Of a DNA stretch of 64,000 bases, positions 1-11,631 are shown piece after piece. A program made the translations under genes and the position numbers. The first letter of the stretch is position 1; each line of letters opens with the position of its first letter. This DNA is from Nymphaea colorata. Taxonomy: Eukaryota; Streptophyta; Magnoliopsida; Nymphaeales; Nymphaeaceae. A model generated the notes under the pieces. It had not been told where the DNA came from. It did no database searches and saw only the letters and a list, made by a program, of their open reading frames with translations. The stretch lies in assembly GCF_008831285.2 (NCBI RefSeq), contig NC_045150.1, positions 16,735,362 through 16,799,361 on the forward strand, written 5' to 3'.

Positions 1-800
1 TCAGAAATAGACTTATAAATAATAAGAATTCAGTCTTGATGTCAGTTCATGTTCAAATAATCATATATTAGTGCAAATCGATGTTCAAAATTTAATATGA
101 TGTATGCAAAAACTTGGTCATGTAGACCAGGAGTCTGGTCTCTACTTGGACTTGAGTATAGGATGAGGACCTATCTAGAGAAAATAGGATCTGTACCCAA
201 ATCTTGTAATAAGTAGGAGAGAATCTTGTATTCACTTGAAATATGAGACATCATAAAACTCTAAAATATCATATCATGTTATGGAAATTCATGATTCAAA
301 ATCCAAGGTCAATGATTGAGTAAATGTGATCTTGTATTCACAATTGGATCTTCTAAAATTCTAAATTTGTGAGAATAGATTCAAATTTGATGATTACATG
401 GTTCAAATTTCTTCTATGGAATATAATCCTAAGATTATGATCCAAAGTTCATTATGTAAAATCTATAATCCACAATCCAAAACTTGAGATCCATGATCCA
501 AAATCTAAGATTTGAGATCCAAATCCTATATATTCATGACCTGAAATTTGTGATTCAAGACTCATTATGTGAAATTTGATAAAAAAATATGAAGTCCAGG
601 ATAAAAAAAAATATTAAGATCCAAAATAGGAAATCCATAATAGGAAATCAATAATTTGACAATTATGATCCAAAATCCAAGACCGAAGTTATAAACTCCA
701 ATTCTTGAGATAAAAAATCCCATGTAATTGATTTGGGTTTAGTATCAATGTTTACATCAATATAAGGTTCATGATTTAAATCTAATGTCTCGAATTGAGA
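1..800. repeat. Decayed word-repeat DNA, ATCCAAAATC type
   Basis: AT-rich stretch in which variants of words such as gatccaaaatc, aatccaag and gagatccaaat recur many times from about 280 to 790. No convincing reading frame or clean boundary is visible. Similar words fill the small hAT-like elements further right (see 40037-40486), so this may be an old relic of such DNA; that link is inference. Confidence 0.4.
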
Positions 801-1208
801 TCAAAGGTCCAAATATGCTAAGGGTAGGACGGTGAAGAGAACTGGGTTCAGTCTTGCCTACACTCGGTTTAAACCTACCTAGCAATAGGTTTTACTGTTG
901 CAAATGTGTTTGGTCTTGGTCAAGACATGATATAAGCTTCATTCATTTCATATAAATGAGTGTTAAAGATATTTGAGTAGATATAGGTTATAAGACAAGT
1001 TTGCCTATGTTTGGACTCTATACTACGTGGCCTAGGGTTTTTGAAATTATCTTAAATACTAATTTTTAAAACATTTTACAAAACTATGATTTGAAATTAT
1101 TCTTTTACGAGGAACAAGCTGGATTTAGGGTTTTCACATACTTGAGCTATGCACATAGAGTATGCTACTAAGCTAACCTAGTCTTTTTCAGATAAGAGGT
1201 ACACGTGA
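801..1208. other. Intergenic, no feature recognised
   Basis: AT-rich sequence with no supported gene, RNA or transposon end. Confidence 0.5.
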
Positions 1209-1328
1209 GTGCAAAATGATCAGTGCATGTTAAAATAAATGTATAATGGTGCAAAATGATCAGTGAATGTTAAAATAAATGTATAATGGTGCAAAATGAT
1301 CAGTGCATGTTAAAATAAATGTATAATG
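1209..1328. repeat. Tandem array, three 40-bp units
   Basis: Three head-to-tail 40-bp units (1209-1248, 1249-1288, 1289-1328) begin gtgcaaaatgatcagtg. The second differs by one base (gtgaatg for gtgcatg); the others are the same. Near identity implies a recent expansion. A minus-strand reading frame crosses the right end but resembles no protein I know. Confidence 0.9.
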
Positions 1329-2342
1329 TATGAGAAATACGATCTATTATAAATGATGCTAAAACAAAAGCAAGAAATTGCAAAATTGAAAATGAAAAAA
1401 GAGAGATAAACATACCAGACCGAGTGTCACGGGCTGACTCTTTCAGTACGTGCGCCAAAGAACTGTACAGACTAGACTCTAAACACAAGGAAACACCAAG
1501 AATTTATGCATTAAATTCTCTTAAGAATGGAATTATAAATTGAAAACAAAAAAGAAATGTTAAATGAAAAAGAGATGTAGGCTCCTTGAGGTAGGCTCGT
1601 TGACATTTTAAAGTCATGAACATGAGCCTCACACGAACCCTTATCTTCTTTTTTTTTTGAAAGATTTAATCGTTTTGGATGAAAATTTAAAATCTAATTT
1701 TGTTGAAAATGGTCCTGAATATGAAAACAATTTTTTATTTGATTTATATATGGATCAAAATCATTTGGATACAGATTAAAATATCTGATTATTGGCAAAT
1801 GAGTTCTGAACCTTGGGTTTAATATGGGATGTTGGGTAGGACCTAGTACGGATCTGAAATCTAATTTGGGTTCAAATATAACTTGATTAAGTTTATATTC
1901 GGGTATGCGATCCAATTTTATTTAAGAACCAGTTTGTTGAGATATGAAAATTCATTGAAAATGGGTCCTTTTAAACATGCATTTATGAAACAGATTATGA
2001 ATTTTGAGAGCTAGCTTGGATATTAATTTGAGAAATCAGGTTTGAGGAAATTGGCTTGAATTGGATATTCTTGGATTTGGATTTGAAATCTATATATTTG
2101 GATCTCAAAATAGGAGTTTGGAAAAATTGGACTTGTTTAATAAAATGAGATTGGATATGATCTTAAAAACCATACTGGATTATAAAATTAAGATTCTGGA
2201 TTTCAAAACCATTTGAAAACATTGTTAATATGGCTATAGGTCCAGCTAGAATCAATTGAAAGAGTGAGCCTTGGACAAAAGAGGCGTCGTGAAAGGAGAA
2301 CATGACCATGTATTTATTTTATCCTCTAGATGCCAGCCCAAA
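1329..2342. other. Intergenic AT-rich DNA
   Basis: No supported gene. From about 1680 to 2230 the words ggatttggattt and gaaatc recur, which looks like further decayed word-repeat DNA. Confidence 0.4.
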
Positions 2343-2612
2343 AGTTATCACCATTTTTTTTTAAGCCGGGGTTGGTCCAATAATATATTGGGCTGACCTA
2401 GGTCGGCTCGATGGGGCTCGATTTGACTTGATTATTTTTTTAATTTTTTATTATTTTTATTTTATAATAAAATATCTAAAATATTTATTTTATATTTTAA
2501 AAATAAATTTTTTTTATTTTAATCCGAACATGAACTCAGATATCTATAAGGTCTTGACCCAAACTCAGGTTTTCAAAATCGTGCCAACTCGGGCCGGCCC
2601 CATGCAGCTCTA
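2343..2612. repeat. Dispersed CGGGCC-type small element
   Basis: GC-rich flanks (gccggggttggtcc on the left, aactcgggccggcccc on the right) enclose an AT-rich core with aataaaatat words. The same layout occurs at 16387-16563, 19037-19430 and 32086-32440, so it is a dispersed family. No exact terminal repeat or target duplication was established here. Confidence 0.45.
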
Positions 2613-3081
2613 ATATTAAGGCTAGCAGATTTTTTTTTTTCTTTTTCTTCCACAGAACGTTACCTTTTCGTTCATTTCATATATAGGGATAGCATATCAT
2701 CACTTATCACGTCCTTCTCTTGTCCCATCACAACACAACATATATGTCTGAAATGAAGCTCCATAACTTATGTCCCTGTTTTCCTTCACATAACTCTTTC
2801 ACACAAAGGATTGTCATCATGAGTATGCACGTATGTTTACTTTTCTTTTACTTTAAATGCATGAATGGTATGGCATGTTAGTTAAGTAAATCATGAAGGC
2901 ATGAACCCATGAAAACCATATGCATGTCCGGTTAGATTCTTTTGCTGTAAATCTAAACATTTGTGTTGAAATCATTTGAGACTGCTTATGCCATGTACAA
3001 TGATGATGTGATGTTTCTTCTCATGTATGCATTTTGGTTGTTCATGTTGATAAAGGTACACATGCATTTACCCACATTTCT
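2613..3081. other. Intergenic, no feature recognised
   Basis: AT-rich sequence without a recognisable gene or transposon end. Confidence 0.45.
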
Positions 3082-3089
3082 TTTGGCAC

Positions 3090-3609
3090 CAGTGGTGGAG
3101 CCAGACATTTTTGGCTATGGGGCACTAGTACATAGAATGTGATTTTTTTTTTTTTTTTTTGCTATGGGGTACTAGTACATAGTAACACGAAGATGCAACA
3201 GGCAGAAGAAAACCTCAAAGCAAGAAAATAAACCAAGAAAAGAAGAAGGGGAGAAAAAGGAGAAAGAAGAGAAAAAGCTACACATCTGGTGAAAAAGCAG
3301 TACAACGAAAGGGAGGAGCTTATGAAAGGTTGGTTTCTTAGACATAATGTGTCGTTTTCTTCCTCCTACACATCTTACTCCTTTTTCTTTTTTCCCCTTC
3401 TCCTCCTCTCTCTCTCTAAGGAAAATTCTAAGTCCTTTTCCCCTTTGTTGCAGTTTTTCACGCAGATTTCGTTGGGAATTTGAGAGAGAAACAGAGGAAT
3501 TCTCTTTCCCAGTTTGCTTTTGGAGGTAGTGGGAGTAAGGTATTGGGAGGGGAACGATGGGCTGGCGTGGGCAGGCGCCCACGCCAGCCCCACGCTGGCT
3601 CCACCACTG
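3090..3609. mobile_element. Non-autonomous hAT-type element, complete
   Basis: A 520-bp element with 15-bp perfect terminal inverted repeats, CAGTGGTGGAGCCAG at 3090-3104 and its complement at 3595-3609. It is flanked by a perfect 8-bp direct repeat TTTGGCAC (3082-3089 and 3610-3617). An 8-bp duplication and CAGTGGYGGAGC-type ends are typical of plant hAT DNA transposons. It encodes no transposase, so it must have been moved in trans. The open frames on both strands inside it are non-coding shadows. A strong GC hairpin sits near the right end. Confidence 0.9.
3559..3590. repeat. Perfect inverted repeat inside the hAT element
   Basis: 14-bp arms (3559-3572 and 3577-3590) of almost pure G and C separated by a 4-base loop, located 19 bases inside the right terminus. 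It would form a very stable hairpin in single-stranded DNA or RNA. Subterminal structure of this kind may matter for transposase binding; that is inference. Confidence 0.85.
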
Positions 3610-3745
3610 TTTGGCACCCACAATAGGGGAAACAAAATATATATAAATGAATAAGAGAATAAATGAGAACTCACCTTGGGTATGGCATGTAACGCGGCAT
3701 CACTAGCTAGAACCATCAATGAATTGACGGAGGTCAGAGATAGCG

Positions 3746-3995
3746 TTACCTCATACATCTATCTACTACCTTATTATCTCATAAATATTTTATTATATCA
3801 AAAAAAATATCTCATACTTATGTTTAATGTTATCTCATATATCCATCAGTTGTCCCATTATCTCATAAGTCTTTTGTTATCTTATAAACATTATCTCATA
3901 TTTATATTTCACGTTATCTCATACATCTGTCTGTCTGTTATCTTATTATCTCATAAATATTCTGTTAACTCATAAGCATTATCTAATACTTATTT
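3746..3995. repeat. Tandem array, three 84-bp units
   Basis: Units start at 3746, 3830 and 3914 with ttaycTCATAyATC; the first two are exactly 84 bp and the third fades near 3995. The motif ttatctcata recurs inside each unit, so the array is itself built from a shorter word. Because 84 is a multiple of three the plus strand stays open for 99 codons, which is why it resembles a gene. Confidence 0.8.
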
Positions 3996-3999
3996 GTTA

Positions 4000-6160
4000 T
4001 TTTATACCTCTTTGTTTTCTCACGCGCATGCATACGTAATGTTTGAGCATGAAAGTAAATATAAATGTTAGTAGTATAGTCTATATCCACCGTATGCTCA
4101 TTACATACCCATGGCAACGTAGAGAACTCGATTTCAAAAGTGAGAGATGGGCTTGAAATGGGTTTGCATACGTGTTACAACAGAATTTCAAATCTGAACC
4201 ATTGTTTTAGTTTATGTTTTAAAAAGGCTTGTTACAGTCATAAACTTTCTATCCAGCCTCACCTTTGCAAGGTTTTATTTTCGGAAAGATGTTTCCGAAC
4301 CCTCTTTTTGCAATTTTGAGTAGTCTTATGTCAATTATTTTTGGAAAGGATGTTTCAATCTTTGGAAAGAATTTTGTGTTCTATTAGTTTTAGAAATTTA
4401 TGAAAAGGTCTTTCCATTCTGTTTCCTATAAAATGAGAAAATTACTAGCTCTTTTAAATTTAGAAAATGAGGATCTTTGTTATGAGAATTTATCTAAAAT
4501 GTATATTTATTTGAAAAGAAAGCTTCTGACTGACTTATTTTCATCTAAACTGAGTAAACTCCTTTTGAATTTCTCTTTTCTCTTGTTTGTGACAAGAAAA
4601 GTTCCAAATGGTAAAGATAAGTCTTATGTTCAAGCGGGCTTAGGATAGATCTGGATCCAATATGAACATATATTTAGTTGTTGTCAATAAGTTTGGATAT
4701 GGATCCACCTTATTTTGAAAATGTATATCTTTATTTGGAAATAATTTTGGATTTGGACCAACTTATATAAATTTAGTTGTCGAAATAAATTGTTTGGAAA
4801 GCATATTTTGGAATTTTAAAAGTAGATGTAGATTTAAAACCCATGCTTTAAAAATAGACAGGTTGTAGCTCAAAATGATTTCTGATTTGGACCTAAAATA
4901 CATTTCAACTGTTGTCAAAAAATAAATTTGGATAAGTGGCCAACTTATTTTGAACATATATTTTACTTGTTCTAAACTTGTTTGGAATGGGATCCACCTT
5001 GTTTTAATTGTAGATGTTTTGGATTTTTCGAAATTATATTCAGATTTGGGTTTGGATCTAATATTTCAATATTGTCAATGAAGTTGTTTTTTTTTTATGT
5101 TCTATTTCTTTAAAATTGGGATTAGATGTCTTGTTTTAAAAGTAGATATTTTAAATTGTGGTGAATGATTTTGAAAATAGATCTATCTTAAAAGCTTTAT
5201 ACTAATTTTGGATTTTGGATCCTTTGAAAATGTATGTGTTTAATTATGTTAAACGGATCTGGATCTGAACGCAGTTTGGCCTATACATTTTGATGGTGTG
5301 AGTTCGTTTCATTAATGGAAACTTTGGGAATAATAAAACACGATAATAAATACTTATGAATATAAAATTATATGTTTTCATTGGATCTGTTGCATGATTA
5401 CGCACGGATCTAACTTGTTTCAGCATGTACATGTACATGTTTGTAACTTTGCTAACTGATGCATATGAATTGTAGGATGGTCATAGAATCATGTTCTATT
5501 TGTTTTAATTAAGCGTATACATTTGTGTTTTGTAAACTTATAGATTTGCTTGGATTAATAATTGAGATACAAACTTCTGTGCTAATGAATTGAGATATAT
5601 GTGCTCGTGAACATACAACTGATTGGTCTTGATGACCAAAAACTTATATTGTGCTAATTATCTAAGTTCATATATGCTATACATGATGTTGTTAATTATA
5701 AATGAATCCTATCGAAAATATGTTTAAATTATGAACTAAGTAATGAATGTTCATAAACATATCTGACCTAACCTTAATTGGTCCGAACTGCTCAGAGGAG
5801 TAGGTGGTACGATATTTCATGACATGAGGAAGAAGGTTAGGGTTGCCCTTCCGCCTAGGTGAGGTTGGGGATGGTCAATAGACTTTTGGTTGTTTGTTGT
5901 TGTTTCTGTTATGTTTATATGAGTACGTCCAGAATTGGGGAACACCATCCACGTGAAAGATCATCCATTTCATGGTCTAATTTAACTTATTATTTAACAT
6001 TGACAGTTTAAAGTTAGTTAGTAATGACACCTAATGATTGTAAAAATTTGAGATTTGAAAAGTTATTTCCACACACTTTGAGTTAATTTAAAATGTTTGA
6101 AAAAATAAATTGGCAAGAAAAATTAGGGTTGTTACATAACCTCATTTTTCTAAAGCACTC
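4000..6160. other. Intergenic AT-rich decayed repeat DNA
   Basis: No supported gene. Words such as ggatccacctt and ttggatttgg recur from 4650 to 5250. A stretch ending ggttgttaca near 6136 resembles the 3' end of some plant LTRs, but I could not find a matching start or target duplication, so it is not called. Confidence 0.4.
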
Positions 6161-6222
6161 CAAAACCAAAATAAACTTTGGGATGCAAACACAATGTTAA
6201 ATGGGTACTACAAACTTCCAAA

Positions 6223-8135
6223 CTATACTAGCAAGTTTGCATTACAAAAATATTGGTTTGTACTTTTTTCCTGCTCCTGGCAAATATAGCATCTGTTTGC
6301 AACACTTAACCCCCTTCCTTGAAGCCTGTCCACCATGGAAAGTCGATTATGAGAGACCATAAAAGAAATCCAACTCGCTCTCAGGTTACATTCCTTTGGT
6401 TGCATTCCTTTATCTGTGCCCATATATGCCAATCTTCTTTCTAAATGATTTGTTACATATCTCCAAACTTGATACATTCTTTAGATTTGTTATTAAGTAA
6501 AAGGTTGTCTTTACTATCGATCAATATAAGATTTTTCATGTCATTTCTTTGAAGCAATGGCTTGTTCAAAGGAAATGAAATATAATGAGATGATAAGATG
6601 TTGGAGAACAATTTTCAAATTTTAAGTATTTCATCACTATGTCAAAGCATTATATAGACACACCTCAGATCATTTATATTGCCAAAATCTTATCCCACAA
6701 CTTTAAAGCCTCCACTTGACAACATGCAGAGTAGACTTCTATCATAATCTAATGCTTTTAAATCACCAATCTAACGCTTTTAAATCACCATGACATGTTA
6801 CCTTATATTTGAAAGGCTACATGCTATGATAGATGAGATATTTGCAACAAATTACTCTTGACCAATAGGTTGAAGACTTACAAGTAGATATGGAAAGTTT
6901 AATTACATGTGCACTATTCATGTCTTGCAAATCATATATCCAATTCATGTACACAAAGTGCTCCAACCAATCATGGGGACCTTGTGTTTACCATCAACAC
7001 TGCCCCACAAGAAACTTCTCATAGCTTTCTAAACAACAGGCCTAGGAATCTTGAAGACAAAACACCAAAATTGATAGATTTGTACAAGCACAGATTTAAT
7101 TAAGCATCACCCAGCATAAGAATGAAGAAGAATTTTCCATGCTACCAACTTCTTTTCCACCTTAGCCACTAGTTCTTCTTGACACCAATCAATTTTGAGA
7201 TTTCCTTTGAATAAAGGAAGACCAAGGTATTTTAAAGGGAGGGAAGAAATACCCCAATCCACACACCTGCTAATCTCTTGAAAACTGTTGGAATTCACAT
7301 TGAAAAGCACCACTTCAGATTTGCTAAGGTTAATTCCAAGACCAGATCTTCTCTTGATATCATCAACACTGTGTTAATCTGATGGATTAAGTCACAATCT
7401 GCTTCACAACTAACAAAAGGTCATCTGCAAGAAAAGATCCAACTCTCCTACATTTACTAACTTTAATAGCTTTGACATCAACATTCCAATTTTGAAACCT
7501 AGATATTGTCTCTATCATAGCAATGATAAGATTAGGGAATAAAGGATCTCTCTGCTGTAAGCTTATTTTCATGTCGTAAAACTAACTAATATTGCCACTA
7601 ACCTACACTGCAAAGGAAGCGATGGTGACACATGTCATCACACGTTGCACCCAAACACGATAAAAGCCAAGAATACCTAGAGCATAAAAACCCTTCTTCA
7701 TGTTATCTATACATTGAATTAGTTTATGTACAAGAATTACATTATTGTAGATATTCCTCACCAACATCATTCTCCAAACATGTTTCAATTCCTCCAGCCA
7801 AGAATTTGGAGATAATTTTATAGACCACATTGCAAAGAACAATGGGTCTATATTGTTTAACATTTCTAACCCCTTCCCCTTTAGTGATAAGAGCAATGAC
7901 AGCTCTATTGACTTTCCTAACAAGCTTTCCAATGCCAAGAAATTTTTTCACAGTTTGGAAGATGTCAAATCCCACAATCTGCCAATGTTGCTGAAGAAAA
8001 CATGTAGGAAAAGCATCACAACCTGGAGCACTCTCTCTATCCAGGCTGAAAACTATTTTGCAAACATCCTCCATCGACAGGTGTTTATTTAGATTCTCAT
8101 TGTCCATATTAGAAATCTTAGGTCCAGCAGGGATA
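6223..8135 (-). pseudogene. LINE reverse transcriptase and zinc-knuckle remnant
   Basis: Copying enzyme of a non-LTR retrotransposon, now dead. Recognisable pieces on the minus strand are SAPGCDAFPTCFLQQHW and KQYRPIVLCNVVYKIISKF (8135-7742), a KKGFYALGILGFYRVW block (7938-7603), RDPLFPNLIIAMIE followed by LADDLLL (7572-7387), SLPLKYLGLPLFKG (7313-7107) and a RCYICQE zf-RVT-like piece (6477-6223). The catalytic FADD box reads LADD. Pieces lie in different frames, separated by stops and small indels. Family and order are clear; activity is excluded. Confidence 0.85.
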
Positions 8136-8609
8136 TGTTGGGATTTCTCTCCATATCGCATATACAAAACCAAACGTATATACCATAAACAAGATCATGC
8201 TCATGCTAAATCATTGAAATAAACGAAACCTTAAACTAAAGCGGAAGCGTACCTGAATCCATCTGATTTGGTGCACGGGAAGATCGCAGCAGGGTCTTCC
8301 AGGGTACGTGCGGCGCGCTTGAGGTCTCTCTCAGATGGGGAAGAGGAAAACCCTAGAATCCAATGTTTCAGGCAACCCTTGCACGACCCCAGGAACCACT
8401 ACCATTTTATAATAAGGACAATTACGGATTTCACCCATCAAAGAGTCCGTAATTCCGTACTGGTATCTATACATTTCAAAATTACCCCATACCATCTAAA
8501 ATGACGTAATATCCCAAAATGCAATCACTTAAGCAGATATTTACGTTAAGACAACTATAATGTCTGAAATTCCTTATAGACATATGTCGGCGCACCAAAT
8601 GATCTTACA
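8136..8609 (+). mobile_element. Solo LTR inserted in the LINE
   Basis: A 474-bp segment starting TGTTGGGATTTC and ending GATCTTACA, flanked by a perfect 5-bp duplication GGATA (8131-8135 and 8610-8614). TG...CA ends with a 5-bp duplication are diagnostic of LTR-retrotransposon integration. No internal domain is present, so this is what remains after LTR-LTR recombination. The LINE frame is continuous across the site once it is removed. Orientation is assigned from the TGTTGGGAT start. It differs from the LTRs of the three copia elements further right. Confidence 0.85.
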
Positions 8610-8614
8610 GGATA

Positions 8615-9060
8615 TTGTTCCATATTTCACCATTACCTTATTCAGAGCTCAGTAGATTTAAGAAAAGTTCATCACAAATATTTTTAATCTCTTCTTGATC
8701 CCTATAAATTTTGCTGTCCTGCTCCAATTCAGCTATACGATTTTTAGTCCTTCCATTTGCTAAAATCTGAAAATATCATGTGCTTCTCTATCACCTTCTG
8801 CAACCCGTTCTGTTTATGATCTGATCCTCCATAACTCTACTTCTTCTGATAAAGCTTCCTCAAGTTCAGCTCTCAAAACAAAATCAAGCTAATGGGCATG
8901 CCCATCTCCATTGTCCATTCTCAATTGCACAGCTTCGATTTCTTTACGAAGGCTTATAACTCAACTACAAACCTCGACAACAAGCTTCTTTGTCCTCGTC
9001 AACAAGCTTCTTTGTCCACTTTGAAAATACTTAGTCCATTCCAATTTTGATGTAAAATAG
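8615..9060 (-). pseudogene. LINE ORF2 segment upstream of the reverse transcriptase
   Basis: Minus-strand reading gives SRVMEDQIINR and GRTKNRIAELEQDSKI pieces, matching the region before the RT domain of plant LINEs (SRV-W-KEGDRNTKFFH type). If the solo LTR and one copy of its GGATA duplication are removed, the frame here runs into the RT fragment at 8130, which shows that both parts were one ORF. A 20-bp word (caacaagcttctttgtcc) is repeated in tandem near 8985-9020. Confidence 0.75.
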
Positions 9061-9258
9061 ACGATAAAGATTGATTTTTAGTTTTTAAATCAATTTAACA
9101 AGGTCGGCATGGGGTGATGTGTATCCGCAACAGTACCGTACCATTAAGATCTTCGAGATGGTGAAAAAACTGATACAAACAACAATGAAAAGAAGTTTTA
9201 GTGTTTAGCTTCTAAATTAATTATGTCTTATTTTTTAAAACCAATTTGGGTCTTTAGT

Positions 9259-9592
9259 TAAGGGATACAAACGGGCTGGATGTGCCTGATTACCAAAACC
9301 GGTTTAGTTTGATTTGATTAAAAATTTTGGACTGATTGATATGTAGATTTGGATTCTGTATGGAGCTTCATAATTAAATCTACATCTGAACCCATTGTCC
9401 GACTCTGAACCAATAAAGAGCCTACCTAATTATATACAAATGTCAGATCATATGGAACTCCCACTCCAATGCAACTTTAAAGAAATATGATACCAATCTG
9501 AATCCGATTCTAAATCCAACTATCTCATTAATTGAATTTTGTAAAGTCTGAATCCAACTCCAAATCTGAACTGTTTACAGGTTACATCCCTA
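9259..9592. repeat. hAT-like word-repeat element inside copy A
   Basis: Begins agggatacaaacgggctgg and ends ggttacatccct, close to an inverted repeat of the AGGGATGTCAA type. The inside is made of tctgaatccaa words. The equivalent in copy B starts near 12953 (agggatataaacgggtcgg), so the insertion predates the duplication. Its target duplication is no longer readable. Confidence 0.4.
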
Positions 9593-10374
9593 GCAATTGC
9601 CAAACTGCCAAGAGTCAAAGCACATCAAGTCACACCACAAAAAATTAGTGTTGTCCAACATCATTTTAAATTGAAAGCTTCTTTTAACTTTAATAAATAA
9701 AGAAAAGAGCATTTTTATTTTTTTTTAACTGAATAGATAATTTAATTTTTATTGTCATTTGAGAGAGTCACTAACATCTCTTGGGAAAGTATAGCCATGA
9801 AATAGGCATCTAAAGAGTGGTTGCCCTTTCTCCAAGCTGTATATTCTGGATGCTTCGTGGATATAGAAGATGTGGCGCCCTTCTCATCATTGGTGTCCTA
9901 AAAAGTAAACTGCAGTTGTAAAAGAGAAGAACCATCAAGACCTGACTCCATGTCATTAATGAAAGTATTGTCTCTTCCCCCTCAAGAAATTTGAGTGAGC
10001 TTTTTATTATCAAATAGGTTTAGGAAGTTGGCTGATGGACTGGAAGTAAGGATGAATCCATTAAAGGCTATAGAAGCAAAAATCAAAGTGAGTCTTTCTT
10101 TACCTTGAGGTCAAAAGAAAGGGGCCATGTCCCATGTTCGTGTCCAAGCACTATGTTTGGCCCTTTTTCCAGAGGTATTTCAGTTTCTTATAAGGAACGC
10201 ACTTTCCATGTTATGCTGTTAACGTGGGAAAACATATTCCCACATTTTATGTGAGGGTTCTTTTTATAGGATAAAAAATTTTCATATTCCACTTGTGCCC
10301 TTATAAAGAGAGGGGAGTTCAATTTTACTATCAGGACATTTTGGTTATTTTCAGCTCATAACTCATGGTCCCTT

Positions 10375-10830
10375 CACTACAAGATATATGATTATCAATG
10401 GCGTTTAACAAGTGTCACTAAACAACTTTTGTGGTGTATAACAAACGCCACCAAAAACACCAATGAATATCGTGACATTGTGTCTGTTCTGTGACATAAT
10501 ATCGAAATGCCATAAGTGGACATGTTCGGTGGCGTTTTATTAATGCAACTGAAGAGTTCTCAATGGCACCATGTTTATGCCATAATAGACATTTTTAACA
10601 TGGTAGTGAAGTCATGGAAGGAACTTCCGATGGCATTTTTCAAACTTGGGTGTTAAACTACTATGGCACACTAAAATCGCCATTGAATGAACTTTCGGTG
10701 GCGTTCTTTCAATGCTGCTATTAGAGTATTATGAAAATGCCACGGTAAAGTTCTTCTATGGCAGTCCATTCATCGTTTATGACTTCTATTGCAAATGCTA
10801 CTAAAGACATACTAAAAACAACAATAAAGA
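10375..10830 (+). mobile_element. CACTA transposon left end with subterminal repeats
   Basis: Begins CACTACAAGATATATG at 10375. Over the next 400 bp at least ten copies of a short motif (tggcgtt, tggcatt and the complement aatgcca) occur in both orientations, the hallmark of CACTA subterminal regions where transposase binds. No matching TGTAGTG end was found to the right, so the element is truncated or internally rearranged. It interrupts copy A and is absent from copy B. Confidence 0.7.
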
Positions 10831-11369
10831 TCTCTAAAAAGTTAAATACAATAGAAGGGAGAATTTTTCCTCATAATATAAAAATCAATATTATCAAAAT
10901 ATGATTTTGGTACATACGAATGTGTAAATACAATACAAAAATCACAAGATTGATAGATACATCAATGTGATGGCTTGACCAATATTTCCAAGTTCAACTA
11001 CAGGATGGTGGTGGAGCACTTTCTTATCAACTCTAACAAATACATGATCTTGAGAAGATGTTTACAAATTCCACAGTTCAGTTGTATCTGGCTCGAACTG
11101 GCATCTGTTCCGAGCCTCTAATGCCGCAACCAAGCAGTTCGAAAAGATTCATATTTTGAATGCTACTGATCACATTGACGTCATTCAAGAATACATCCAC
11201 TGATTGATTGCATTGAATCGATAGATAGGTGTGGCCTTGTACATCCTGTTGAAAACGCACACCCATAAATTCATATGAGACTTGTACCTTCATATATCAA
11301 AATTATGATAACAAATGATCGAAAACAGGTCGGAGGCCCACCCTCCAGCAGATCCGTTTCCTGATAACA
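10831..11369. other. Copy-A-specific insert of unknown origin
   Basis: Present only in copy A, following the CACTA end. The minus strand stays open over 11078-11293 (71 codons) but resembles no family I know. A 24-bp word tgataacaaatgatc(a/g)aaa occurs at about 11308 and 11361, at the point where similarity to copy B resumes, which may mark the junction. Confidence 0.4.
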
Positions 11370-11631
11370 AATGATCAAAAGTGAAGATGTTAAGTAGGTG
11401 GAATGTGTGATTACGGTTTCCTCTCAACATATGGAACCAGTTGGCTTTGGGAGACAAAGTGGTTGGTTGATTGAGCATGTCACTTGCATCCTTTATGTCA
11501 CGTCAACCCTCATCGCTACGTTACAAGTTTGTTTCTGAATTTTAAGCCCTTCTGCTTTTTTTAAGCAGTCCTCTCTTCTATCACCACATACATCTTTTTT
11601 TTCCTTTTTATTTCTTATCAAAAGGTTTCAT

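Larger units (their letters stand above)
6160..9060 (-). mobile_element. LINE (non-LTR retrotransposon), degenerate
   Basis: Minus-strand fragments follow the order of a plant L1-type ORF2: a linker region (9050-8615), reverse-transcriptase N-terminal motifs (8130-7742), central motifs (7938-7387), the YLGLPLFKG block (7313-7107) and a CX2C zf-RVT-like tail (6477-6223). Frames are broken many times. The endonuclease domain is absent, so the copy is 5' truncated near 9060. A solo LTR splits it at 8136-8609, so the LINE is older than that insertion. No poly(A) tail or target duplication was clear. Confidence 0.85.

Noticed and set aside
3172-3621. 149-codon minus-strand frame
   Set aside because: It lies almost wholly inside the hAT element, has low-complexity Ser/Phe and Lys/Glu runs and runs through the terminal repeat.
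3676-3975. 99-codon plus-strand frame
   Set aside because: It stays open only because the 84-bp tandem unit is a multiple of three.
6120-6136. ggttgttaca as an LTR 3' end
   Set aside because: No matching TG start or 5-bp duplication was found upstream.
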